This document shows, piece by piece, positions 25,244 through 33,927 of a stretch of DNA of 64,000 bases. How positions within the stretch are numbered: position 1 is the stretch's first letter; every line of letters begins with the position of its first letter. The position numbers and the translations under genes are program-made. This DNA comes from Sarcina sp. DSM 11001 (GTDB taxonomy: Bacteria; Bacillota; Clostridia; Lachnospirales; Lachnospiraceae). The DNA lies in contig NZ_FNFZ01000018.1 of assembly GCF_900101015.1 (NCBI RefSeq), forward strand, positions 25,197-89,196, written 5' to 3'. A model generated the notes under the pieces. That model did no database searches. It saw nothing but the letters and a program-made list of their open reading frames with translations, and was not told the DNA's origin.

Positions 25244-27766
25244 TTGGTACCTTTTTTTGACATTAAGCCTGCACATGCAGCAAGAGCATGTGTCCGCCCG
25301 CTGGGAGATGGAGTCATCCTCGGCGCCGTTTTTTACCAGGACGGAGAGCACGGAATTGAGCTTATTCATATTCCGGACGGACAGACCGTCTATATTCCCT
25401 TCACAGACATATACCGTGTCGGACGGGTCTATTCGGTTTTCCTGACTCCTTTTGACTCAGCTAAATGGCTGTACCGCTATAAGAGCTGCGGCAGATGGAT
25501 CCCGGATCCGCACGCATACGGCCTGCGCCGCGTTAAGATCATGGGAAACGGAATCCCTCAGACAGTACTCGCCTGCAGCTGCGATCCTCTGCGGCCTGAA
25601 AATCTTTCAGAGCAGACGGAGGAGGGACCGGAGTATCCTCTTCCTCCCGCAGACTGGACAAAACAGGTGATCTACAGCCTCCATGTGCGCGGGTACACTG
25701 CAATGATGCCCGGAGAGCAGAAGAGCCTTCGGGGAACTTTTTCGGCTCTTGTCTCCAGGATCCCCTATCTCCAGGATCTGGGGGTCACGGCCGTCGAGCT
25801 TATGCCGGTCTACACCCCTTTCCCGCTGACACACCGCAGTAAAAGCTTCCGCACCATGCAGGAAGCCCTGGGAGCCTGGCCGGTCGGTCCTTCGGGCGAT
25901 CCTATGAGAGATATGAAGGAACGTCCAAATTACTGGGGGTTCGGGCAGGGGCTCTACTATGCCCTGCGTCCGGAATACGGGACGCAGAAGGAGTTTGCTC
26001 AGATGGTCCGCGCTTTCCATAAGGCGGGGATCCGTGTCCTTCTGCAGGTCTATTTTGATAAAGGGGTCCAGATCCCCGATCAGATCAGGATCCTTCGTTT
26101 TTATGTCCGCAGATTCGGGATCGATGGTTTCCGGTTGACAGGCAATGTTGACTCTGCGGCGATCGCAGCCAGCCCATCCCTTGCAGACACTGCGCTCTTA
26201 TACCATTCCTTCCCTTTCAGAGAGCTGGAAGAGGAGAGAGAAGCCTCTGCCCTGTTCTATGAGACAGATCTGGAATCACTGCCGGAAACAACGATGCCGG
26301 CACTGGCTGCTGACAAGGACACAGATGATACCTGCGATTCTCCCTGTGCGGAAAACCGGACAAAAGAGAGCAGCCAAAGTATGCCGTCCGGTAAGGATCT
26401 TTTACGGTTGATCGTCGGCTCCGGAGCTTCCCGCAGGAGCGCTCCCGCCGCAGTGTATGCTCCAGTCCGCTTTTCCAATCTCATCACCTGCAGCGATGAG
26501 TTCCAGACCCTGCTCCGCAGATTCGTCAAGAGCGACGATTATGTGATGACCGACTTCCTGAAGCTCTTTCTCGGAGCTCCGGAGAATCATCCGGATCTGC
26601 GCTATGTGACCAGCTGTGACGGGTTCACCCTCGCAGACCTCGTCTCCTACAATGACCGCCACAACGAGGAAAACGGCGAATTCGGTCTCGACGGCTGCCA
26701 GGAGAACTTCAGCTGGAACTGCGGTGAAGAGGGCGAAACGGAGGATGAAGAGATCCTGCGGCTCCGCAGAAAACAGGTCCGCAACTTCCTGACGCTTGTC
26801 ATGCTTTCCAGAGGCACCCCGGTGCTGCTGCAGGGAGACGAGCGCTTCAACACACAGGGAGGCAACAACAATCCCTACTGTCAGGACAATGAAACCACCT
26901 GGATCGACTGGACACCTTCCCCTGAACGCGACCAGCTTACGAAATTTACCACTGAGCTGATATCGTTCCGCAGGGACCACCCGGTCTTTACCGGGACAAA
27001 GCCCTTTCAGTATATTGACTACCTCAATCTCGGCTACGCTGACGTGTCTCTTCACGGCACAGAAGCCTGGAATCCGGATCTGGGGCCCTCCAGCCACAGT
27101 ATCGGCATAGCTTACTGTGAAAACTACGCCCAGACCGAAAACAGTCAGCTTCCCGCTTTCACTTATCTGGCTGTCAACATGTACTGGCAAGAGCTTTCGC
27201 TTGCCCTTCCCGGGCTGCCCCGATATTACATCTGGAAGGTCTTTATGGACACAGAGACCGAAGAAGGTTTTCTTGCAGAACCGCTCACAGTACCAGACCA
27301 GGACAATGTGAATGTCTCTCCCCGTTCCGTACAGATCCTCCAGGCTGTTTTCGACATGGAGGAATTCCTGCGCAGGGAAAAAATAAAGGAAATGGAAGCC
27401 TCCTCCCCTGCCGGGGACAAAAACGAACAGGAGCTCCCTGAACAGGAAGGCCCCGGTCAGGAACTCTGTGAAAAGACGGAATCTGAAAAGGCAGAAGGTG
27501 AACAGACGGTTCCTGAACAGGCCGAAGGTGAACAGATGAATCCCGGACAGACATCCCCTGAACAAGGGCTCTCTGAACAGCCCCCCTGCGGACAGACAGA
27601 TTCCGATCAGGTCGATTGCAGGGAGGCAGATTCCGATCAGGTTGAAAGCGGACAGGCAGATCCAGATCAGACAGCCCGTGGTAAGGAAAACTGCGGACAG
27701 GGACCTCAGAAACAATTCTCTCCGGAAGAATGGAACAGTTCCTTACTGCATATGAAGGACATTTGA
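25244..27766 (+). CDS. GlgX/isoamylase-like GH13 protein with altered catalytic motifs
   Basis: 840 residues from TTG 25244, with AAGGAGGG 8 bases upstream. An N-terminal beta-sandwich (~1-130) leads into a GH13 barrel close to glycogen-debranching enzymes: 'YWGFGQGLYYALRPEYGTQKEF', 'CDGFTLADLVSYNDRHNEENGE' and 'LLQGDERFNTQGGNNNPYCQDNETTWIDW'. Key residues are changed: region I reads VLLQVYFDKG (normally DVVxNH), the nucleophile region GFRLTGN (normally GFRFDL), and region IV has CD for HD. The nucleophile Asp is therefore missing and normal hydrolysis is unlikely. A carbohydrate-binding or regulatory role is possible. The last ~110 residues are a Glu/Gln/Asp/Gly-rich degenerate repeat. Confidence 0.85.
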   Translation: MVPFFDIKPAHAARACVRPLGDGVILGAVFYQDGEHGIELIHIPDGQTVYIPFTDIYRVGRVYSVFLTPFDSAKWLYRYKSCGRWIPDPHAYGLRRVKIMGNGIPQTVLACSCDPLRPENLSEQTEEGPEYPLPPADWTKQVIYSLHVRGYTAMMPGEQKSLRGTFSALVSRIPYLQDLGVTAVELMPVYTPFPLTHRSKSFRTMQEALGAWPVGPSGDPMRDMKERPNYWGFGQGLYYALRPEYGTQKEFAQMVRAFHKAGIRVLLQVYFDKGVQIPDQIRILRFYVRRFGIDGFRLTGNVDSAAIAASPSLADTALLYHSFPFRELEEEREASALFYETDLESLPETTMPALAADKDTDDTCDSPCAENRTKESSQSMPSGKDLLRLIVGSGASRRSAPAAVYAPVRFSNLITCSDEFQTLLRRFVKSDDYVMTDFLKLFLGAPENHPDLRYVTSCDGFTLADLVSYNDRHNEENGEFGLDGCQENFSWNCGEEGETEDEEILRLRRKQVRNFLTLVMLSRGTPVLLQGDERFNTQGGNNNPYCQDNETTWIDWTPSPERDQLTKFTTELISFRRDHPVFTGTKPFQYIDYLNLGYADVSLHGTEAWNPDLGPSSHSIGIAYCENYAQTENSQLPAFTYLAVNMYWQELSLALPGLPRYYIWKVFMDTETEEGFLAEPLTVPDQDNVNVSPRSVQILQAVFDMEEFLRREKIKEMEASSPAGDKNEQELPEQEGPGQELCEKTESEKAEGEQTVPEQAEGEQMNPGQTSPEQGLSEQPPCGQTDSDQVDCREADSDQVESGQADPDQTARGKENCGQGPQKQFSPEEWNSSLLHMKDI

Positions 27767-27780
27767 AGGATTTGAAGGAT

Positions 27781-28437
27781 ATGAAGCATAACGAACCACA
27801 CAACATGTGCGAACACATGATCCTGATGCCCGCAGAAGGTCAGACAGTCCGAATGTATACGGGCAGACCTTCAGCCAGAAAGCGTCCGCCAGTTACCAGA
27901 GAGAACTTTCTCAACCACCTGAGCACCATTACGAAGCACAAACTCCTGGTGCTTGAGGGATGCTGGAAGGTCGGTCTCTACCGACAGGGACTTCTGCATG
28001 ACCTCTCCAAATTTTCGCCGACGGAGTTTATCGTCGGTGTCAGGTACTTTCAGGGAAACCGCAGCCCCAATAACGCAGAGAGAGAAGACATAGGATACTC
28101 GACCTCCTGGCTGCATCACAAGGGCCGCAACCGCCATCATTTCGAATACTGGGTGGACTATAACCTGCGCCTCAAAGAGGGAGAGTCCCCCGTGATCCCC
28201 GTCAAAATGCCGGGCCGTTACGTAGTGGAAATGCTCATGGACCGGATAGCGGCCAGCAAGGTCTACCTGGGGGATGCCTATACAGACGATGCCCCGCTTC
28301 GTTATTTCGGAGCCGGCAGCGCAAGCCTGTTCATGCACCCCGAAACCGCTGCGCTTTTAAAGCATCTTCTGCGCATGCTGGCAGAGAAAGGAGAGGACTA
28401 TACCTTTGCGTATGTCAGAAGGAAGCTCTCCAAATGA
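27781..28437 (+). CDS. DUF5662 family protein
   Basis: About 218 residues from ATG 27781 (AAGGA at 27766-27770); an ATG at 27730 would overlap the previous gene by 37 bp. Conserved features are 'NHLSTITKHKLLVLEGCWKVGLYRQGLLHDLSKFSPTEF', 'WLHHKGRNRHHFEYWVDY' and 'MPGRYVVEMLMDRIAAS', matching the DUF5662 catalytic-looking core of paired His/Asp residues (HDLSKFS, HHKGRNRHH) that suggests a metal-dependent enzyme distantly like HD hydrolases. The substrate is unknown. It overlaps the start of the next gene, so the two are probably translated together. Confidence 0.8.
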   Translation: MKHNEPHNMCEHMILMPAEGQTVRMYTGRPSARKRPPVTRENFLNHLSTITKHKLLVLEGCWKVGLYRQGLLHDLSKFSPTEFIVGVRYFQGNRSPNNAEREDIGYSTSWLHHKGRNRHHFEYWVDYNLRLKEGESPVIPVKMPGRYVVEMLMDRIAASKVYLGDAYTDDAPLRYFGAGSASLFMHPETAALLKHLLRMLAEKGEDYTFAYVRRKLSK

Positions 28438-29284
28438 GACAGATCATGTTAACAAAACAGATCTTGATCAAAAGGATCCTCCCAAAGTCCGGACCTCCCG
28501 GCAGGGCCTGGTCGGTACATTATTCGACAGCCTCGAGGAAGCGAGGATGCGGTTTGACGCGGCGTGCACTGCAGTGATCACGCTTGCCCCCAGGGAGCGG
28601 CATGGTATCGGGATGCAGTCAGAAAAGACTCTCCATGCCGTCCTGAAAAACTATATCGATCCTGATGAGGATCATCAGGAGATTCCGATCGACAATTATG
28701 TCGCGGATATCTATCATGACGGAAGAATCACGGAGATCCAGACCGCGCACATGGATGCCATGAGAGCCAGGCTCAGATGCTTTCTCCCTCAGTATCCGGT
28801 GCGCATTGTCTACCCCGTACCGGCTGAAAAATGGATCATCTGGGTAGATCCTGATACCGGGGAACTGCTCAAAAAAAACCGCTCTCCCCTGAGGGGGAGC
28901 TTTTATCATGTCTTCCGGGAGCTGTACAGGATTCGTCCCTTTCTCCTGGATCCGAATCTCTCTTTTGAACTGATGCTCATCGACCTTGACGAATACCGTC
29001 TTCTCGACGGGTGGAGCAGGGACAGAAAACGCGGTTCACACCGTTACGACAGGATCCCTGTCCGTCTGCGGGACAGGATGGTCCTCACCTGTCCTCAGGA
29101 TTATATGCAGTTCGTTCCTGCTGACCTGGAAGAACCCTTTACCTCTGCAGAATTTGCAAAGGCAGTGGGCTTTAGGAAAAAAGGTTTTTCCACCGTCCTG
29201 CTCATACTGACAGAAGCAGGCGTCGTGGAGCGGATTGGAAAAAGAGGGAATTCCTGGCTCTACCGCGTCACTCAGAAATGGTGA
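28412..29284 (+). CDS. Unrecognised protein, possible nuclease-like fold with C-terminal winged helix
   Basis: About 290 residues from ATG 28412 (a TTG at 28406 is also possible), overlapping the DUF5662 gene by 26 bp. The middle has 'NYIDPDEDHQEIPIDNYVADIYHDGRITEIQTAHMDAMRARL': an acidic residue followed by D-I-x-x-x-G-x-x-x-E-I-Q, which is the pattern of PD-(D/E)xK-type nucleases, then 'YPVRIVYPVP..KWIIWVDPDTG'. The final ~70 residues (FTSAEFAKAVGFRKKGFSTVLLILTEAGVVERIG) look like a winged helix. I do not recognise the family, and the nuclease idea is inference from one motif. Confidence 0.7.
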   Translation: MSEGSSPNETDHVNKTDLDQKDPPKVRTSRQGLVGTLFDSLEEARMRFDAACTAVITLAPRERHGIGMQSEKTLHAVLKNYIDPDEDHQEIPIDNYVADIYHDGRITEIQTAHMDAMRARLRCFLPQYPVRIVYPVPAEKWIIWVDPDTGELLKKNRSPLRGSFYHVFRELYRIRPFLLDPNLSFELMLIDLDEYRLLDGWSRDRKRGSHRYDRIPVRLRDRMVLTCPQDYMQFVPADLEEPFTSAEFAKAVGFRKKGFSTVLLILTEAGVVERIGKRGNSWLYRVTQKW

Positions 29285-29415
29285 ATAATTTCCGGATCTT
29301 CTGTGCCACTTAAAATCCCCGGAGCCAGTCAATGATAACTGTAGCAACTAAGCTCACCTGTGGCGTCTTGACACACAGAGCAGACTGAGGAAACAATTTT
29401 TAGCAGGAAAAATAT

Positions 29416-30873
29416 ATGGATTATAATGACCGTTTTGAAAAACTGGTAATGGAGGCTGACCTGAATACGCCTCCTCCGGGATCAGAGCCGGAGCGGCAGG
29501 CCTGGTTTCTGTGCCGCGCCAAAAAAATCGTGGAGAACCGCGTGCGGAAAGAGGGCAGGAGCCTGACCTTCTGCGTGGAGACCTTCGGGTGCCAGATGAA
29601 CGCGCGCGACTCAGAAAAAATTATCGGGATCCTGAAGAGCGCAGGATTTGCAGAAGCAGCGTCGGAAGACGCTGATTTTCTTGTCTACAACACCTGTACG
29701 GTCCGGGACAACGCGGACCAGAGAGTCTTCGGCCGTTTAGGCAGGGCGGGCCATCTCAAAAAGAACCGTCCCGGCATGAAGATCGCTGTCTGCGGCTGTA
29801 TGGTTCAGGAAAAGTCAAATGTGGAAAAGATCCGCAAGAGCTACCGGTTCGTGGATCTTGTCTTCGGGACCCACAATCTCTACCGTTTCCCGGAGTATCT
29901 GTGCGGCTGCCTGGAATCCGACACTATGCTGGTCGAGATCTGGGACCGTGCGGACAGGATCGTCGAAGATCTGCCCGTCGTGCGCAAATATCCCTTTAAG
30001 TCAGGGACAAACATCACTTTCGGCTGCAACAATTTCTGCAGCTACTGCATTGTGCCCTATGTGCGCGGGCGGGAGAGGAGCCGGGCGCCCCTCGATATCC
30101 TCAATGAATGTGAGAAGCTTGTCCGGGACGGCGTCGTGGAGATCATGCTTCTGGGGCAGAACGTCAATTCCTACGGTAAGGATCTGGAGACTCCCTGCAC
30201 CTTTGCGGAGCTCCTGGAAGAGGTCTGCAGGATCGACGGGCTCAAGAGGATCCGCTTTATGACCCCGCATCCCAAGGATCTCTCCGATGATGTCATCAGA
30301 GTCATCGCGGAAAATGAAAAGATTGCCCGCCACGTACATCTTCCCCTCCAGTCAGGTTCCGACAGGATCCTCAAAAGGATGAACCGGCACTATACAAAAG
30401 AACAGTACATCGCGCTGGCACAGAAGATCCGCGACAGGATCCCTGATGTCTCCATCACGACAGATATTATCGTCGGATTTCCCGGTGAAGAAGACCCGGA
30501 CATCGACGACACGATCGACGTCGTGCGCCGCGTGGGCTTCGACAACGCCTTTACTTTCATCTATTCCAGGCGCGCCGGTACACCTGCCGCAAAAATGCCT
30601 GACCAGGTTCCGGAAGAGGACAAGAGCCGGATGTTCGACCGCGTCCTCAAAGCTGTCCAGGAGACTGCCCACGGCCGCGCCCAGCATCTGACCGGGCGGA
30701 CTATGGAAGCCCTTGCTGAAGAGGTCAATGTCAGGGACAACAGCTATATTACAGCCAGACTCTCCAACAATATGCTGGTCCATGTAAAAGGCGACCCTTC
30801 CATGGTCGGAAAAATGCTGCAGGTACACCTCGATGAATGCAGAGGGTTCTACTTTTTCGGAACAGCTTTGTGA
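29416..30873 (+). CDS. miaB: tRNA-2-methylthio-N6-dimethylallyladenosine synthase
   Basis: 485 residues. A radical-SAM methylthiotransferase that adds 2-methylthio to i6A37 of tRNAs reading U-initial codons; the i6A itself is made by MiaA, encoded further down this cluster. An N-terminal UPF0004 domain has three cysteines (ETFGCQMN, NTCTVR, CGCM). The radical-SAM motif is GCNNFCSYCIVPYVRGRE (CxxxCxxC), and a C-terminal TRAM domain ends the protein. All six cluster cysteines are visible. The 130-bp leader has no clear promoter. Confidence 0.95.
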   Translation: MDYNDRFEKLVMEADLNTPPPGSEPERQAWFLCRAKKIVENRVRKEGRSLTFCVETFGCQMNARDSEKIIGILKSAGFAEAASEDADFLVYNTCTVRDNADQRVFGRLGRAGHLKKNRPGMKIAVCGCMVQEKSNVEKIRKSYRFVDLVFGTHNLYRFPEYLCGCLESDTMLVEIWDRADRIVEDLPVVRKYPFKSGTNITFGCNNFCSYCIVPYVRGRERSRAPLDILNECEKLVRDGVVEIMLLGQNVNSYGKDLETPCTFAELLEEVCRIDGLKRIRFMTPHPKDLSDDVIRVIAENEKIARHVHLPLQSGSDRILKRMNRHYTKEQYIALAQKIRDRIPDVSITTDIIVGFPGEEDPDIDDTIDVVRRVGFDNAFTFIYSRRAGTPAAKMPDQVPEEDKSRMFDRVLKAVQETAHGRAQHLTGRTMEALAEEVNVRDNSYITARLSNNMLVHVKGDPSMVGKMLQVHLDECRGFYFFGTAL

Positions 30874-30951
30874 TCAGTCTGTATCGCCAGTGTCCAGCCT
30901 GTAATCATCCAAAATTTATTAACAGGAATTTTGAAGTAATAAGGATTTTGA

Positions 30952-33879
30952 ATGGAAAATCTGTACGATTATACCCAATATGCTTCCTCCGCCGTCATGG
31001 CGGAGGATTCCAAGTTCATGCAGCAGCTCTCTCCGATGATGCAGCATTATCTGCGCACCAAACACGATAATCCCGACTGCCTGCTTTTTTACAGGCTGGG
31101 GGATTTTTATGAGATGTTTTTTGATGACGCGGTCACTGTGTCCCGCGAACTGGAGCTGACCCTGACCGGCAAGAGCTGCGGTCTCTCCCAGCGCGCACCC
31201 ATGTGCGGGGTGCCCTATCACGCCGTCGACAGCTATCTGACCAGGCTGGTGGAATACGGCCACAAGGTCGCCATCTGTGAACAGATGGAGGATCCACGCA
31301 CGGCAAAAGGCATCGTGCGCAGGGAGGTCGTCAGGATCGTCACTCCCGGCACGAACCTGGACATGAACGCCCTGGAGGAAGGGAAAAACAACTACATCCT
31401 GTGCGCATTTTATACCAGCGGACAGATCGGGATCGCCGCCGCGGATATCTCCACCGGCGACTTTCTCGTCACCGAGGTGCCGGATACTGTCAAGCTCTAC
31501 GACGAGATCATCGGCTACAGCCCCGCGGAGCTCCTGTGCAATGACGCTCTTCTCATGAGCCGGCTCGATCTGGGGGACCTGCGCAGCCGTCTTTCCCTCC
31601 AGGTCAGTACCATCGGCACCAGCTTCTTTGAAGAATCCTCTGCCGTAAAGCTCCTGCTGGAGCATTTCAGGACTTCCTCCCTCCTCTCCCTGGGGATCGA
31701 GGATTTTCCTTCGGGAACTCTGGCCGCCGGAGCTCTGCTGCGCTATCTCTATGATACACAGAAAAACAGTCTTTCCAATCTCACCAGGATCCGCGCCTAC
31801 GCTTCCGGCAAATATATGCTGCTGGACAGCTCGACCCGCAGGAACCTTGAACTCACGCAGACGCTGAGGGACAAAAAGAAGAGAGGTTCCCTGCTATGGG
31901 TCCTTGACAAGACCTGTACGGCAATGGGAGCAAGGCTTCTGCACCGTTTTCTGGAGCAGCCCCTCACCAACCGGCAGGAGATTGAAAAGAGACTGGACTG
32001 TGTCGAGTCTCTGGGCGCCGTGAGCGTGGACCGCGATGAACTGCGCGAATATCTGCGCTCTGTCTATGACCTTGAGCGTCTGATGACCAGGATCTCCTAC
32101 CAGTCCGCAAATCCCAGGGACCTGATCGCCCTCAGAGATTCCCTTCGGATGTTTGTCCCCATCAAAAATGTCCTTGAGGACATCTGCCGGACACTGGACC
32201 CCGGAGAGAAGACTGCAGATGCGGCTTTTTCCCCGGCATCTTTTACAGCTTCCTCCAGGGCTTCCTCTACAACATCCTCTACAGCATCCTCTACAGATAC
32301 AGCATCCTCCACAGCTCCCGCAAAAGCAGGAACCAGCGTCAAAGACACCCCGTCCGCCTCGTCTTCGGAAAAAGCCGCAGGTCTTGCCCTTTTGAACGAC
32401 CGGATCGGAGATTATGGCGAGCTTCTGGAACTTCTGGAGAACTCCCTGGTCGATGAGCCCCCTGTCACGATCCGTGAGGGCGGGATGATCCGTTCCGGCT
32501 TTGATGAGGATATCGACCACTTGAGAGATGCCCGCGATCACGGCAGGCAGTGGCTGATGGATCTGGAGACCCAGGACCGGGAACGCACCGGGATCAAAAA
32601 CCTGCGCATCAAGTACAACAAAGTTTTCGGTTATTATTTTGAGGTCACCAATTCCTTCAAACACCTGGTCCCGGAGGACTATATCCGCAAACAGACGCTG
32701 GTGGGCTCCGAGCGGTACACGACCCAGAAGCTCAAGGAGCTGGAGGACAGCATCCTCAACGCAGAGGACAAGCTGAACACCCTGGAATACGACGCCTTCT
32801 GCCGTGTCCGGGAAGCCTGCGCCGCCCGCATCTCTGATTTCCAGAAAGCGGCAAAAGCCCTGGCTCATCTCGATGCCTTTGCCTCCCTGTCCCTCGTGGC
32901 GGAGCGAAACCACTACGTGAGGCCTTCCTTCAATGAGTCCGGATCCATCAGGATCACAGCCGGCAGACACCCTGTCGTGGAACAGATGCAGAGCGGCGAC
33001 TTTATCCCCAATGACACTCTGCTTGACAACAAAAACAACTGTATCTGTATTATCACCGGCCCCAATATGGCGGGTAAATCCACCTATATGCGTCAGGTCG
33101 CCCTGATCGTCCTGATGGCGCAGATCGGAAGCTTTGTCCCTGCTGACAAGGCCAGGCTGTGTGTGACCGACCGGATCTTTACCCGGGTGGGAGCCTCTGA
33201 CGATCTGGGGAGCGGCCAGAGTACCTTCATGGTGGAGATGAACGAGGTCTCCAATATCCTCCGCAACGCGACTTCCAAAAGCCTCCTGATCCTGGATGAG
33301 ATCGGCCGCGGCACATCCACCTTTGACGGGATGAGCATCGCCTGGGCTGTCGTCGAGCACATCAGCAACCGCAGATATCTCGGTGCCAAGACCCTGTTCG
33401 CGACCCATTACCATGAACTCACTGAACTGGAGGGCAAGATCTCCGGAGTCAAAAACTACTGCGTCGCTGTCCGGGAGAGCGGAGAGAACATCGTTTTCCT
33501 CCGAAAGATCGTCAGAGGAGGCGCTGACAAGAGCTATGGAATCCAGGTGGCCCGGCTGGCCGGCCTGCCCGATCTGGTGATCGACAGGGCAATGGAGCTC
33601 GTCTCCCAGCTCTCCGACAACGACATCACAGCCAGACTCCAGTCCCTCGATGGAAAGGGAGGAACCTCCGCAGGCAAAAAAAACGGATCAAAACCTGTCC
33701 ACTACGACGATGTGGATCTGGCCCAGATGTCCCTCTTTGACACCACCTCTGATGAGGACGTCCTCAAAGAACTCTCTGAGGTCGATATCCAGAATCTCAC
33801 TCCTCTGGATGCCCTCAACACCCTGTACAGGCTCCAGAGCCGGCTCAAAAACCGCTGGAGCGCGCATGAACCGTCTTAG
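30952..33879 (+). CDS. mutS: DNA mismatch repair protein MutS with Ser/Thr-rich insert
   Basis: 975 residues, about 100 more than typical MutS. It recognises mismatches and hands over to MutL. Mismatch-binding 'PMMQHYLRTKHDNPDCLLFYRLGDFYEMFFDDA' is the conserved N-terminal region with the FYE motif. Walker A GPNMAGKST is at ~703-711, and 'ILDEIGRGTSTFDG' (Walker B) and 'ATHYHEL' follow. The extra length is mainly a Ala/Ser/Thr repeat (SSTASSTDTASSTAPAK..., nt ~32215-32370, residues ~422-473) in the lever/clamp region. There is no frameshift and the catalytic core is intact. It lies between miaB and mutL, as usual in Firmicutes. Confidence 0.96.
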   Translation: MENLYDYTQYASSAVMAEDSKFMQQLSPMMQHYLRTKHDNPDCLLFYRLGDFYEMFFDDAVTVSRELELTLTGKSCGLSQRAPMCGVPYHAVDSYLTRLVEYGHKVAICEQMEDPRTAKGIVRREVVRIVTPGTNLDMNALEEGKNNYILCAFYTSGQIGIAAADISTGDFLVTEVPDTVKLYDEIIGYSPAELLCNDALLMSRLDLGDLRSRLSLQVSTIGTSFFEESSAVKLLLEHFRTSSLLSLGIEDFPSGTLAAGALLRYLYDTQKNSLSNLTRIRAYASGKYMLLDSSTRRNLELTQTLRDKKKRGSLLWVLDKTCTAMGARLLHRFLEQPLTNRQEIEKRLDCVESLGAVSVDRDELREYLRSVYDLERLMTRISYQSANPRDLIALRDSLRMFVPIKNVLEDICRTLDPGEKTADAAFSPASFTASSRASSTTSSTASSTDTASSTAPAKAGTSVKDTPSASSSEKAAGLALLNDRIGDYGELLELLENSLVDEPPVTIREGGMIRSGFDEDIDHLRDARDHGRQWLMDLETQDRERTGIKNLRIKYNKVFGYYFEVTNSFKHLVPEDYIRKQTLVGSERYTTQKLKELEDSILNAEDKLNTLEYDAFCRVREACAARISDFQKAAKALAHLDAFASLSLVAERNHYVRPSFNESGSIRITAGRHPVVEQMQSGDFIPNDTLLDNKNNCICIITGPNMAGKSTYMRQVALIVLMAQIGSFVPADKARLCVTDRIFTRVGASDDLGSGQSTFMVEMNEVSNILRNATSKSLLILDEIGRGTSTFDGMSIAWAVVEHISNRRYLGAKTLFATHYHELTELEGKISGVKNYCVAVRESGENIVFLRKIVRGGADKSYGIQVARLAGLPDLVIDRAMELVSQLSDNDITARLQSLDGKGGTSAGKKNGSKPVHYDDVDLAQMSLFDTTSDEDVLKELSEVDIQNLTPLDALNTLYRLQSRLKNRWSAHEPS

Positions 33880-33927
33880 GTATTGAATCAGCCTGGTATT
33901 AATTCAGCTTAGTATTTGGATCAGCTT

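Noticed and set aside
24860-25369. Minus-strand open frame across the insertion and gap
   Set aside because: It covers the MITE hairpins and part of the GlgX-like gene, has no start signals and shows no recognisable family. A small protein-like part is noted in the gap entry.
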